From contig LR990056.1 in assembly GCA_905147135.1 (NCBI GenBank), positions 13,464,001 through 13,528,000 of the forward strand: a stretch of DNA of 64,000 nt, given 5' to 3'. The notes beneath the pieces were generated by a model. The model had not been told where the DNA came from. It did no database searches and saw only the letters and a program-made list of their open reading frames with translations. This DNA comes from Blastobasis lacticolella. Its lineage: Eukaryota > Arthropoda > Insecta > Lepidoptera > Blastobasidae. Positions 22,011 through 32,640 of the stretch are shown here, one piece after another. Position numbers and translations under genes: made by a program. Numbering within the stretch: position 1 is the first letter of the stretch; the number at the start of each line of letters is the position of its first letter.

Positions 22011-22388
22011 CAATTTAAGCATGGAGCACTTAAGAGCGTCGGTGGCCGAGTGGTTAAGGTATCCGACTCGAAAGCGAGAGGTACCGGGTTTGAATCCCGG
22101 CCATGTACCAATGATTATTTTCTGAGTTATGTACATTAGTTGATGCTAACCGATGCTCTTACGGTGAGGGAAATATCGTGATGAAACCTACACATTCAGT
22201 CGACTGAATGTATAACCAATCTGGTCAGGTTCCCCTGTTAGTAGGATTACGGAGGTCAAATGGCAATCGCTCCACTGTAATTACCTGATCAGTTAAATCC
22301 TGGATCATGGTCAAGACGGACACCGGACCTTCGCGCGAGAGCACAACAGGAACATTAACACCAATAATTTTAATCAATTTAAGCATGG
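22011..22388 (+). mobile_element. SINE-A, full length with perfect 14-bp target duplication
   Basis: The SINE occupies 22025-22374 between two copies of CAATTTAAGCATGG at 22011-22024 and 22375-22388. Head: box A GTGGCCGAGTGGTTAAGG, CTCGAAAGCGAGAGG, box B GGTTTGAATCC. The long box A spacing resembles a class II (serine/leucine type) tRNA. Body and tail are complete, ending AACATTAACACCAATAATTT. This copy best defines both ends of the family. Confidence 0.92.
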
Positions 22389-22457
22389 TCATAAAATATC
22401 TTCAAAATTCGTTTCGTAGTGTGTTATAATAATATATTATTTGTGGTGTAGGTGTGT

Positions 22458-22534
22458 ATTTGTGGTATCTGTGTATATGATGTTTCCGTCAAGATTCGTC
22501 AGATTTGTGGTATCTGTGTATATGATGTTTCCGT
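22458..22534 (+). repeat. 32-bp direct duplication, 45-bp period
   Basis: ATTTGTGGTATCTGTGTATA with the following ATGATGTTTCCGT occurs at 22458-22489 and 22503-22534 without mismatch. Confidence 0.9.
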
Positions 22535-22544
22535 ACCGTCATGA

Positions 22545-22665
22545 TATGCGGCAACCCTTATTCCCATCAGCGCTCGCCCTTGACTTCTATCTCGATAGAG
22601 CGCAGATATACACATACAGAGGGGTTGCGGATTTGCAAACACCCATCACGACAAGTTTTCTACAG
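22545..22665 (+). repeat. Dispersed repeat O, copy 3
   Basis: TTATTCCCATCAGCGCTCGC, CCTTGACTTCTATCTCGATA, GGGGTTGCGGATTTGCAAAC. GGCAACCC at the left and GGGGTTGC at the right may be short inverted ends. Confidence 0.6.
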
Positions 22666-23027
22666 ATCAAGCTTGATTGAAGATAAGGAGATACTATACC
22701 TAGAGGCGCTCAGTTCTGGTGTACTTTGTATAAAGTTTTGGTTATTTACAGCGCCGTATCTATCTAGCAATAAATAAATAAAAACCGTTTATTACGCTTA
22801 TCTCACACATGACACAGGTATATTTACCACACATGACCCTATAGGCAATGGTTTTCGTGATAAAAATGATAGATCATACTATCACTACTTCGTAAGAAAT
22901 TGTTTACGGTTACTATCGATTGACAGCAGTATGTATAGGAAGTCCAGCTTAAAAATTTAAATCCACATGTTATGTCACACGATGACAATGTATCTAAAGC
23001 CAACATCATCATCTTGGCATCAGTTAG

Positions 23028-23395
23028 AGCCTCGAGCCCGCTAACTTACTAATGACTTGTCTTAATGGTAGATTGACGCACGTGCTGGTGAGACCCCTAA
23101 GTTTGATATTTGATTTTTCGTAACTTTAAACATTAATAGAATAAGCTTTTAAAAAATAAACTTCTATAAAAAATAAAAATGTGAGAAATTTTTTTCGTTT
23201 CTTGAAAAGTTGTAATTTTTTAGTTAGGAGATATTGGTACTTCGACGTCGAATGGCTAGAGTGAATTGTAATCGGATCGCAATCGCAGCTCAATGGCAGT
23301 TTTAGACATTTTTGGTATTCTTGTACAATAAAAACTGCAAAACTCCAATTACAATTCGATCTAGCTAAGTAAATTAGCTTCCTCAACGCTCCAGT
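23028..23395. mobile_element. Foldback family M copy carrying repeat K
   Basis: The left end CCTCGAGCCCGCTAACTTAC is separated from the palindromic body (AATGGCTAGAGTGAATTGTA onward) by repeat K at about 23050-23256. The body reads GCAATCGCAGCTCAATGGCA, a centre, then AAACTGCAAAACTCCAATTA and ends TAAGTAAATTAGCT. AATG on both sides of K is a possible short duplication. Confidence 0.6.
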
Positions 23396-23441
23396 TGTGC
23401 TCTCGCACGCGAGCGCCACTTTACCTTTTTATTAATCTACA

Positions 23442-23517
23442 CTTTCACCACACATGTTATCGGGTTTGTTACAACGGTTAGTATTGTTTTTACCCGATAA
23501 CATGTGTAGTGAAAAAG
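23442..23517. repeat. Hairpin with ~24-bp arms
   Basis: Left arm CACATGTTATCGGGT and right arm ACCCGATAACATGTG are perfect over the core; the stem extends outward with two mismatches. The loop is 26 bases. Could be a small foldback element or the core of one. Confidence 0.7.
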
Positions 23518-23841
23518 CACGTCTTAAAACCTATATTTTATTAATCAAAACCACTTTACCTCAGCACCCTCCGAACAGACGTACAAAAATACGCAACCAG
23601 TTCCACGAACCATCCTCGCCGTATACTTATATAAGGCCACTGATCGATTTGTTTGTTTGTGTCATGTCATTTATTATGCATTTATACGTATATACGGCCA
23701 CGGGTTGTTTGTCCCGGCGGGACGCGTGTCTGTCTATATGCATTTGGTAATGTACGCGTGTAATCGTCTTGGATTGCGGGTGGTATTTGTTTCTAACAAT
23801 AACTGTGGTTTTATTTCTTTGCACGTGTTATGTTATTTAGT

Positions 23842-24040
23842 AGGTTTCCAGTGCTTCATGGGGTGGGGATTTGGGGAACCGTGGCTTTGGCAGTGGAGTG
23901 GCATTTGCTTTTTGCTGCCAGAGCAACGTGTTATAGAGGTGGGCAACGCATTAGCGATACTCTTGGTGTTGCTAATGTCTATAGGCAGTGGTGACCACTT
24001 TCCATCAGGTGGCCCGCTTGCCTGTTTGCCTACCGTATGA
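23842..24040 (+). repeat. Family D retroposon 3' end
   Basis: Nearly identical to 2285-2485: GGTTTCCAGTGCTTCATGGG through GCCTGTTTGCCTACCGTATG, then an A run. The 127-codon plus frame 23657-24040 gets its C-terminal half from this repeat and is not a gene. Confidence 0.75.
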
Positions 24041-24064
24041 TAAAAAAAAATAGTATTTTAGTTT

Positions 24065-24190
24065 ATTTTTTAATAATTATCTATTTCTGCTGCCAAGCAA
24101 CAATGATTGCATTGTTGTGTTAAGGTTTGAAGGATAAGGTAGCCATCGAAATACAGGCATCAGCGACAGTTACCACTTACCTAAAAATTA
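24065..24190 (+). repeat. Family N fragment
   Basis: CTATTTCTGCTGCCAAGCAA, GGTTTGAAGGATAAGGTAGC and CGACAGTTACCACTTACC match 13718-13905. It lies downstream of the family D copy. Confidence 0.6.
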
Positions 24191-24424
24191 TAATAAAAAT
24201 AGGATAAAATACATTTTACATACAATTTGTACTGAATGTACTCTAGGATTCAAGAATCTCTAACATTTCGTTCAGAAATGTTTATAAATTTATTTGGCAA
24301 TATTATTTATTATTAATGACATTGTGACAATCTAGTATAACTTTATTGATGAAATCTATTTATTTATACAACATAAAGACTAAATACTGACAATAAAAAG
24401 GAAAAGAATATTTATAAATACTTC

Positions 24425-24515
24425 AACATAATGTTTGAAACTATGTGCAACTGCGTCGAAATGTCGGTCTACTCGATTATAAAGGTACGCGGTAGGAAAC
24501 CCGGAACATTCTGTT
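24425..24515 (-). repeat. Family P fragment
   Basis: CAACTGCGTCGAAATGTCGG, TACTCGATTATAAAGGTACG and GTAGGAAACCCGGAACATTC, the reverse complement of the family's TTCCGGGTTTCC end. Confidence 0.6.
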
Positions 24516-25574
24516 AAAAATATCGAACTTCAAATAACAATTAACTATAAACTAAAATATAATATATTATTATAACACACGCATTCTATGTTGTGTTATA
24601 GGGTTTTTAAAAATCTCGTTGCATCAGACCGACTATCCAATCAAAGCTACTGATTACTGATTAGATAAACGTAACAAATACCTCACCGATATTAAAAATT
24701 CTTTCATCAGCTGAATATTTTATATTATGGAAAACTACACAACTCTACGAAGACGACCGTAACATCATTTACTACCTACGTCTACACCGAGCTATAGAAT
24801 ACTTCACAACCATTAAAACGTGTGTCAAACCGAAAATTCCCGAAATTCCGCCCACAATAGGCATCGGAACTCCCCAAACTACGTCATTACGGCAGCCAGG
24901 GGTCCGTAGACTTTTTTTAATAACCGACTCGAAGGCCCTCGACCTTCGCCGGAGAGCGCCCGAATATTTGACGGCGTACCAGTCCGGAAAATTATCGTGA
25001 ATATTTAACTACGAACACATTTTTGGCGGGAGGTACATTCGATTGAAAGGTTGAGCGCCCCGGTAACTATGGTTTGTTTGGATTACTATGAGAGCTTTGT
25101 GAATATGTTAGTTTGTCTTGATTGATTGACGGATTGGTTAATGGTTGCTAAATATAGTAACATTTAGTTGCTGAAAGATATAATAATTGTAATTCAAGAA
25201 TCTTTTAATAAAAAATATTGTGTTAGGTACTAGGTTCCCGAATTGTGACAGGATACCGGCAATAGTAGCGTTGGACGCCCCCCATGAAATGGAAGAACAC
25301 ATTTATTAAAATCGTAATAAGTTCGACGCAAGAGCCACAATCTCGATGGATATATTCGTATTGATGGCATCTTATTGGCGACGCATGCTGAGTAGCTGAG
25401 TAGCTGGTTCCAATCAAAAACGAATTTACCCCGTCGGTTCTCGTTTCTTCGGCAGAAATGGCCAACTGCTGCTACTTCGGCATGCTAATTCTATGAACTT
25501 TGCAAATTCGTTGCAAATTTTCTCCCTCAATGCTCCTATCATAGCGCATTCCACTTCCATAGCATACGAACAGG
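24516..25574. other. Unassigned, apparently single-copy; GC-richer centre
   Basis: 24830-25070 is GC-richer than its surroundings (GCCGGAGAGCGCCCGAATAT) and matches nothing else here. The 80-codon minus ORF at 25223 has no recognisable domain. It could hold regulatory DNA of a gene outside the window; no direct evidence. Confidence 0.35.
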
Positions 25575-26080
25575 AACTCGAGTCCGCTAATTTACTAATT
25601 AAATTAAATTAAATATCACTTATTTCAAGTTTCACAGACTCATATTCTCATTACATTTCATTAATAATTATAGTTTATAATAATAAATACATTCATCTTC
25701 AGCATTACAACGTCACATTAGAATTAATTCATGTCATAATCATAAAACAAAAATAAAACATAGGTATATATGTCAGATAAACTTATACAAATATCAGCCT
25801 TTAAATAATATGTATTGCATGTCCAAAATATGGAGATAAATTAATTTATAAATAGGTACAGAATCAGTAACAATGTCCAAATAAAATCAAATTATGGATA
25901 TGAAAATGTCAGAACTAATTAAAAAACTGTAATATAACTAATGGCTAGAACAAATTGTAATTAGATCACAATCGCAGCTCAATGACAGTTTTACGCGTTT
26001 TTTATATTCTACTACAATTTAAACTGCCGTTGAGCTGCTGTTGCTGTCTAATTACAATTTGGTCGAACTAAGGAAATTAG
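25575..26080. mobile_element. Foldback family M copy split by a ~320-bp insertion
   Basis: The left end CTCGAGTCCGCTAATTTACT (25575) pairs with the right end AAATTAGCGGACTCGAGG (26062). The palindromic body starts only at 25938 (TAATGGCTAG). Between them, 25610-25930 is AT-rich and begins with an ATTAAATTAAATTAAAT run. ACTAAT on both sides may be the target duplication. The insert read on the minus strand looks like a retroposon 3' end with an ATTTA-type tail. Confidence 0.6.
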
Positions 26081-26149
26081 CGGACTCGAGGCCCAGATAC
26101 CATAATATACATATAACCTAACCGACGCGCGACGGCATAACGTCGGAAA

Positions 26150-26345
26150 TCCCCCGACCAAGTATACATATTATAAAATATTTCCTAAACTACTGAACCG
26201 ATGTCAATGAAACAAAGCAAAGAACCATCTCGATTAAACTGGCTTCTAAATAAAGTAAACTGCATCGAAATCGGTCCATCCGTTTGGGAGCTACGATGCC
26301 ACACACCTCCACAGATACATAAAACACACGTGAAAGTTATAACCC
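26150..26345 (+). repeat. Family J dispersed repeat
   Basis: AAACTACTGAACCGATGTCA, TCTCGATTAAACTGGCTTCT, TCGGTCCATCCGTTTGGGAG and CTACGATGCCACACACCTCC, the same block order as 7030-7155. Confidence 0.65.
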
Positions 26346-27459
26346 TCTTTTTTCCTCAGATTTTATTTTGTATCACTCAATACAGTTTATACGACATTCT
26401 AGGACACTACACCTCTAAAATTAAACACTAAAATCCAAGAAGTTATCCACATCCAAGACGCTTAAGCTACCAAATATAACTCAATATACGCTAATTCATT
26501 AGCTAACACTTCGCTGGGCTTCTTCAGGACTCGAATCGGTCCCTAACACGGTATTTATAGATATAGTATAGTACCTATATTATCTTTGGTATAGGTAGGG
26601 GGTTGAGTTGACCCGGTTACTTATCTGGGATCGCGGATATCGGCCGCTGATCGACCTTCGGATGTGGAGACAGGCAAGAGAGGCTGTCAGTAGACAAACT
26701 AAGAGGTGATTAAAGAGATTGTTGGAGGTAGTACGGTTTTCGTGCAAATTTTATGTGACCTTTGAAGGTCATTTTTAGGGTCTGGCGTTTTTAATCTATG
26801 TTTGTGCAATTGGACGTTAGTAAATGCATTCCGTTGAGTGCGAAATGGTTTCTATTTTTAATTGATACGAAAGAAAGCAATGAAAAAGAAAATCATAAAA
26901 TCACAAAATAATGCCATCTAGCGGCAAATTGTGGTTTTTCCGATTTAACTGCTTTATTTTATATTTTTAACCTATTGAAGCCATTTGGCGTACCATTGAA
27001 TGAGAGTATAATACAATTTCTAAACACAAACGAATAAAATAATGGTCAGATAACTTTAGTATGAGTGACGAACCACTTTAACACGTTCGCTGACAGTACG
27101 TCCACAGGCGTGAAATTTAAACGATGCGTTGTGTGTGACAGTACGTCGAAGGGCGGGGTACTGTTTTTACAAAAGATGCTACGTCTACCAACGATAGTTT
27201 TGCAAAAAACTATTAGGAAGAACCGTATCCACTGTCGTTTTGTGAGCACTCTCATATTTCTCACTGTCGTATTACGAATTTTATAGGTAGTTTGGAATAG
27301 CGTAAGGCTTAATGTCAGAGAAGGTGTTAAGTGCATCGTGCAGTAGGTACTGGCTTAACTAACTACCTACCTATAAAGTATATGTAAGTTTGCTTACCAT
27401 CAGGCTTTCTTACAAGTTTTTATTTAAAATATAAGAAAATATAAATAATCGCCCTGGCG
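26346..27459. other. Unassigned intergenic DNA
   Basis: The overlapping antisense 96- and 73-codon ORFs at 27046-27336 have no recognisable features; the pair arises from one stop-poor stretch. No recurrent repeat noticed. Confidence 0.35.
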
Positions 27460-27560
27460 CATGGCGTTAATATGCGGCTTGTGCTCTCGTGCGAGGGCCC
27501 GCGGTCCGCCTTGATCAAGAGTTAGGATTAGGCAGAGCAGAATATTAACTAGGTACCTAC
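27460..27560 (-). mobile_element. SINE-A 3' fragment
   Basis: GGCGTTAATATGCGGCTTGT, CTCTCGTGCGAGGGCCCGCG and GTCCGCCTTGATCAAGAGTT are the reverse complement of the SINE-A tail. Confidence 0.65.
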
Positions 27561-27922
27561 ACGAGATCAAGATTTACGTAGCATACTTAATTAAATCCGT
27601 CCACCGTCGCACGGTATTCATAATCATGTGTTGCACCGTTGTATACCTTGGGACCCATCCCGGGGTGTATAGTGGTGTAGTATATGGGTATGTAATGAAC
27701 TATCTGTATGGCTCCATTTATTGTGTATGCACAGGATTACAAGTTGGTTGTGTGAGTAAAACTAAGTGATGAATTTGTTAACCAGTTGTAAGCGTTATCC
27801 GGATTGTATTACGAGAGAAACACCATTGCCAACAAACTGTTATTCAGTTTGGCAGGGTAACTATAAGTAAGACAGAATGTACGAAATATTGTAAGGATTA
27901 AATAAATAAATAATAATAAATA

Positions 27923-28272
27923 AATTCTCATAAACACCCAAAACAAACCCAAAGATTTACAAATAGATAACGACCTGAGTGGGTTAGTTGTTTAACATGC
28001 CACGCAGAGGTCCCGGGTTCGATTCCCAGCCGGCAGAAATCGAAATGATGAGTTTTAATTATATGTATAATACATACTGTATTTAAATAATTTAAATAAT
28101 ATTTATGTATAAGTAGTTTACCAGTTTTCTGTCACCCTTACACTTACAAGCTTTCCTTACTTTAGGGCTAGATGGCGCGTTGTGTGAATTTTCCGCGCAT
28201 ATTTATTATATTTTTTATTTTATTAATTCTCATAAACACCCAAAACAATCTCAAAGACTTACAAATAGATAA
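27923..28272 (+). mobile_element. SINE-B between 48-bp direct repeats
   Basis: The SINE runs from 27971 (CGACCTGAGTGGGTTAG) to 28224. Its head has box B GGTTCGATTCCC and its tail GGGCTAGATGGCGCGTTGTG and a T/A-rich end. The 48 bases before it (27923-27970) recur right after it (28225-28272), starting AATTCTCATAAACACCC and ending AAATAGATAA, with about three mismatches. The repeats abut the SINE ends exactly. Confidence 0.85.
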
Positions 28273-28654
28273 GCAAATCTAAAACGGAGTAAAATCATAA
28301 TCTCCATAAGAGTGACACGTACAAAATAAATGGCAGAACAAAATGGGATTTGGAAAGCGGCCCGACATCACTCAGTGCCGACAAAGGGTCTCCGACAGAT
28401 CCCCTATAAACTGACCTACGACGCAGATTATATAGATCCAGATTCCAGCTATTCGTAATGCTGACGAGAGGCTAGTAGGATAAGTATACATACCTACAGC
28501 ATGTGAATTTCAAATGAGCATATATTTTAATCATAGTTTCTGTTGAATAAAAGATTTTAAGAGAAGTAGGGCATAGCGGGGTATCCCGTTCAAATCGGAG
28601 CCGCCCGACTGGGGAAATAGTGCTTACAGAATAACGCAGCCAAACAATACTATT

Positions 28655-28885
28655 TTGAATATATTGTGTTTCTGCCAGTAAGTAAGGTCTCCAGTGCTCC
28701 ATGGGGTGGGGATTTCGGGTACCGTGGCTTTGAAAATGGAGGGGCTTTTGCCTTTTCGCTGCCAGAGCAACGTGTTATAGAGGTGGGCAACGCATTGGCG
28801 ATACCCGTGGTGTTGCTAATGTCTATAGGCAGCGGTGACCACTTTCCAGCAGGTGGCCCGTGAGCCTGTATGCTTAACATAAAAA
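28655..28885 (+). repeat. Family D retroposon 3' end
   Basis: TGTTTCTGCCAGTAAGTAAG through GGTGACCACTTTCCAGCAGG; shares its left flank (ATATTGTGTTTCTGCC) with the 2255 copy, suggesting a common 5' boundary. More diverged than the 2255/23842 pair. Confidence 0.7.
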
Positions 28886-29211
28886 TAAAATTACGGGGCA
28901 GTTAAATGATAATGCAAAGTCAATTTTATACTTAGTTCGATAGCTTGTATTTCATCGAATGACACGGAAGGAAGTAAGTTCGGATCCTAGACCACAGACT
29001 ATAGAAAGAAGATTTTGTGAGTGCCATTAGGAGTTTTTGTAGAGGAGTTTGTCTATTTTCCAATGATTTCTAAGGAAACTAAGAGAGAGGAAACTGACTA
29101 TGACAGAGTACGGAAAAACCTATGAGAAGTCAATTATCTTAAAATAACATAGCAAATCGAATCCACTTCGTAGGCGAGTTCGACTCGCACTTGACCGGAT
29201 TTTTTAAATTA

Positions 29212-29287
29212 ACAGAACTAGCCAGGAATTTTACCAGGTGGTAAGCGACAATTCGGCCGAAGATGAAGCCTCCTGCCTAGGCATAGC
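29212..29287 (-). repeat. LINE-X 3' end, left half (split by the LOA-like insertion)
   Basis: ACTAGCCAGGAATTTTACCA, GGTGGTAAGCGACAATTCGG and GAAGCCTCCTGCCTAGGCA match the LINE-X 3' end. The sequence continues after the inserted element at 32037. Confidence 0.75.
29278..29287. repeat. Target-site duplication, left copy
   Basis: TAGGCATAGC here and at 32027-32036. The last base may belong to either side. Confidence 0.8.
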
Positions 29288-31930
29288 TATCGAAAAGCCT
29301 TAACAGAATGCAACAATGAAATTAGGAAGTCTAAGCGAGCGACATGGAAAAACTTCTGCGAAGGGGTAAACAACACACCACAATGTGCAAGAATCCACAA
29401 GTTCCTCGCGAAAGACAAACCTAACCAAATCGGACTGCTAAGGTATCCAAACGGGGACTATACAGCAGACGAAAAAGAAACATTAAGTTTATTGGTATCG
29501 ACCCATTTTCCTGGTGCTTCTGGTGGGAGAGTGCACTCCGCTCAACCACGTCGACCAAGTGTCGATGACTGGAGGAGGGCGTCTCTCATTATTAGACCTT
29601 CTCGGGTAAGATGGGCCGTCAAAACCTTTAAACCCTATAAGGCATGTGGAGAGGACGGCATCTTTCCCGCACTGTTGCAGCAGGGAATAGAAATTATACT
29701 CCCTCACATGGTAAAAATCTTCAGAGCAAGTTACGCCTGGGGACATATTCCAGAAGAATGGGCCAAGGTCAAAGTCCTCTTTATCCCAAAGGCTGGTAAG
29801 AGAGACTATTCTCAACCGAGATCCCTCCGGCCCATCAGTCTAAGTTCATTCATGTTAAAGACTTTGGAAAAAATTCTGGATATTTACATTAGGGAAACAA
29901 TAACAATTGACAACCCTATTCATTACACTCAACATGCCTACATCAAAGGAAGGTCGACTGAAACTGCCCTATTAAACTTGGTAGACAAGGTCGAAAAGGC
30001 ATTAGAGGACAAACAAATTGCACTTTGTGCGTTTCTGGATATTGAGGGCGCTTTTGACAATACCCCAACAAAGACCTTAATTCAAGGACTCACTGAAAAG
30101 AAGATTGACAGCACAACAGTCAGATGGGTGGAAGCAATGCTCTCAAACCGAAAAGCGAAGGTTGCCCTACATGGAAGCTCGCTTGAAGTATTTACTACCA
30201 GAGGCTGTCCACAAGGAGGGGTCCTATCTCCACTGCTGTGGACCCTAGCGGTAGATCAGCTCTTGCATAAATTGGCAGAGCTCAGGATAGATGCACAGGG
30301 CTATGCTGATGACCTTGTGATAATTGTCAGGGGCTTCTGCCAAAGTACGATTTCATACATTATGCAAAGAGCGATGAATATTATTGATAATTGGTGCAGG
30401 GACAATGAGCTGTCTATTAATGCAGATAAAACTGTAATTGTACCATTTACCAATAAAAGACAACTTGACGGATTAGTCAAACCGCGGTTAAATGGCAAAA
30501 CTGTAGACTTTTCAAAGGAAGTGAAATGTCTGGGTTTAATACTAGATCAAAAACTGACCTGGAACAGCCATCTAACTGCAATTTTACAGAAGGCTAAAAT
30601 AGCCTTAGGCATTTCCAGTCGACTGGCAGGGAAAACCTGGGGCTTGACCCCAAAAATCTCTATGTGGCTTTATACAGCTATAGTACGACCCATAATTACG
30701 TATGCCTCTATAGTGTGGCATACAAAAGCCAACCAGGAGACTGTGATTAATATACTGAGCGGCTTACAGAGAACGGCGTGCCTTTTGGTCACAGGAGCCA
30801 TGACAACCGCCCCGGGAGCGGCCCTGGATGCAATTCTGGACCTTCCGCCGCTACATCTGCATTTGCAAATGGTGGCGGCGGCCAGTATGCACAGGGTAAC
30901 CATCCAGGGGGAGGGGAAATGGCTCTCACAGTCTCTGAAGTCTTTTCAGGAAACGATCATGGGCAATAAAATACTAGGTATGCATACAGACACCATGATT
31001 CCTAAGTGTGTACACCATAAACTATACACTGTAGAGATCCCAGCCAGGGATGAGTGGCTCAAAAGCCAAATTTCCTGGAAAAAAGGGAGCCTGATCTGGT
31101 ACACAGATGGATCCAAATCAGGACATCACGTGGGGAGTGGAATATATGGGGAGCGACCTAGGGTTAAGAAATTTCTGAACCTGGGCAAGCACGCCTCTAT
31201 TTTTCAAGCCGAGGTTTACGCAATTTTGGAATGCGCTGATATTAACCTCCAAAGGCACTACGTGAACCATTGTATTTATATACACTCAGACAGTCAAGCA
31301 GCTTTATTAGCCCTATCATCAAACTCTGTGAGTTCTAGATTGGTGCTAAACTGTGTGAATGTTCTCAATTCCTTGGGTGAGAAAAACCAAGTAATTTTAC
31401 GTTGGGTCCCAGGACATGAAGGGATCGACGGCAACGAAATTGCAGACGATCTAGCTAAGGCTGGTAGTGTGACCACAACACATGGTCCAGAACCATTCTG
31501 TGGAATACCAAAAAGCCTAGTCAAACTGACCCTACGGACAAATTGCAAAGAGCAATCATTAGAGCACTGGAAGAAGCAGCCAGGCCTAAACCATTCTAAA
31601 GCATTAGTCAAGGCCTACAATGGCCTACATGCAAAAGAACGATTACTACTCAGTAGAAATAAGTTGCGGATCCTGGTAAGGGCGCTGACTGGTCACTGTG
31701 GGCTGAACAAGCACATGTTTAACTTGAAGATCAGCAGTACAAAGGACTGCAGATTCTGTAAGGAGGACGAGGAATCGCCTCTTCACCTGATTTGCAAGTG
31801 CGAAGCCCTGATGCGCAAACGTAGCATCCATCTTGGTAAATACCAGCTACTACCGGATGAGGTGCACGATATCAGTGCTAAGAGCCTTTTACAGTTCATA
31901 GAAGCTGTAGGGATCAGCACTGAACTGTAA
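29288..31930 (+). pseudogene. ORF2 fragment: RT, RNase H and zinc knuckle of the LOA-like element
   Basis: An uninterrupted 880-codon frame equal to residues 327-1206 of the full ORF2 at 55699-59319. It lacks the whole AP endonuclease and any native start; the frame is open from the truncation point, and the apparent start at 29492 is an in-frame TTG (leucine in the full copy). RT motifs are intact: FLDIEGAFD (29492 + 181 codons), GCPQGGVLSPLLW, YADD at about 30302-30313. The RNase H acidic residues also align (YTDGSK, AEVYA, SDSQ, NEIADD). Two amino-acid differences from the full copy were seen: Cys for Tyr at the eighth codon, and Asn for Ile in LRT(N/I)CKEQ. A truncated mobile-element relic, but with no disabling mutation in the retained part. 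Not expected to be translated or mobile on its own. Confidence 0.92.
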
Positions 31931-32026
31931 GCTAGAGGCGATCACAATAGATCAGTAATGGTCGCAGTGATACTAGGACGTTTAGCCTTGAAAAGCCCAC
32001 TTAACAAATAATAATAATAATAATAA
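29288..32026 (+). mobile_element. 5'-truncated LOA-like non-LTR retrotransposon
   Basis: The 3' 2.74 kb of the same family as 55601-60940. It begins within ORF2 (codon 327) and ends in (TAA)n at 32004-32026. Flanked by a 10-bp duplication and inserted in an older LINE-X 3' end. Comparison with the full copy shows about six substitutions by eye, for example at 29311, 29314, 29447 and 31541 and a silent one near 31026. This fits 5' truncation by incomplete target-primed reverse transcription. Confidence 0.93.
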
Positions 32027-32036
32027 TAGGCATAGC
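32027..32036. repeat. Target-site duplication, right copy
   Basis: TAGGCATAGC directly after the (TAA)n tail. The T and A at the start could also be tail bases. Confidence 0.8.
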
Positions 32037-32127
32037 ATTTTCACTCTAGTCTTGAAGGCGTCTAGAGTACCTACAATGATCATTGAACACACTCGCAGGC
32101 AACATGTCCCATTCCTTAGGCGTATGC
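32037..32127 (-). repeat. LINE-X 3' end, right half
   Basis: CACTCTAGTCTTGAAGGCGT, ACACACTCGCAGGCAACATG and CCATTCCTTAGGCG follow directly in the LINE-X sequence from 29287, as seen in the uninterrupted copy at 54660-54765. Confidence 0.8.
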
Positions 32128-32345
32128 AAATACAAATTCACAAAGCGCCATCTAGCCACGAAGGAAGCAAAGCTTGTGTTATGTATAAAACATAGTCGCT
32201 GCCCACCGTCTGTCCGGGTTAGATCTTTTAAACTACGCAACGGATATTAATGCGGTTTTCTACAATAGATAGAGTAGAATGATTCAAGAGGAAGGTTTAT
32301 AGAGTAGGGGCAAAGTAGGTTCACGCAAACGATGTCGTGCGGATA
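32128..32345. repeat. SINE-B scrap (minus) then family F (plus)
   Basis: 32128-32190 holds AAGCGCCATCTAGCCACGAA and GCAAAGCTTGTGTTATG, a SINE-B tail in reverse. From 32208 family F follows: TTTTAAACTACGCAACGGAT, GGAAGGTTTATAGAGTAGGG, TTCACGCAAACGATGTCGTG. Confidence 0.6.
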
Positions 32346-32640
32346 AAATTAATAAATTTTGAAGTTCTATGTCAATGTCAAAGTCACAACGAAGACGGTC
32401 ATCCTTAAAATAGGCTATCGGTAGATATTATCATTTAATTTCAACGAGATTTTGATTAACCAATTTGAGTTTGAGAACTTTAGAAGTCACTGCAATAACG
32501 ACGACTTGCCGACACAGTTTGACGTCGCAGCTGCAGTCACTGCTGTGTATTGGAAACTCTCCGCTGCAACATTGACGTAGGTAAATAAAAAAAAAAAAAT
32601 GTTGGATAAATTTACACAGCGACATCTAGCCCCAAACGTT

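Noticed and set aside
22034..22110. Apparent tRNA gene with box A and box B
   Set aside because: Acceptor and anticodon stems do not fold as a tRNA, the body continues into SINE-A, and the unit is flanked by a target duplication. The same reasoning applies to all SINE-A and SINE-B heads.
21811..22125. 104-codon ORF
   Set aside because: Chimera of a LINE-X ORF2 remnant and a SINE-A head read through by chance.
23657..24040. 127-codon ORF ending in a LLMSIGSGDHFPSGG peptide
   Set aside because: Its C-terminal half is family D repeat sequence; the same peptide shows up in other copies.
29489..29815. 108-codon antisense ORF, with an identical one at 57814-58140 and further antisense ORFs in both LOA-like copies
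   Set aside because: They are shadows of ORF2 on the other strand; identity between copies follows from the element's own identity.
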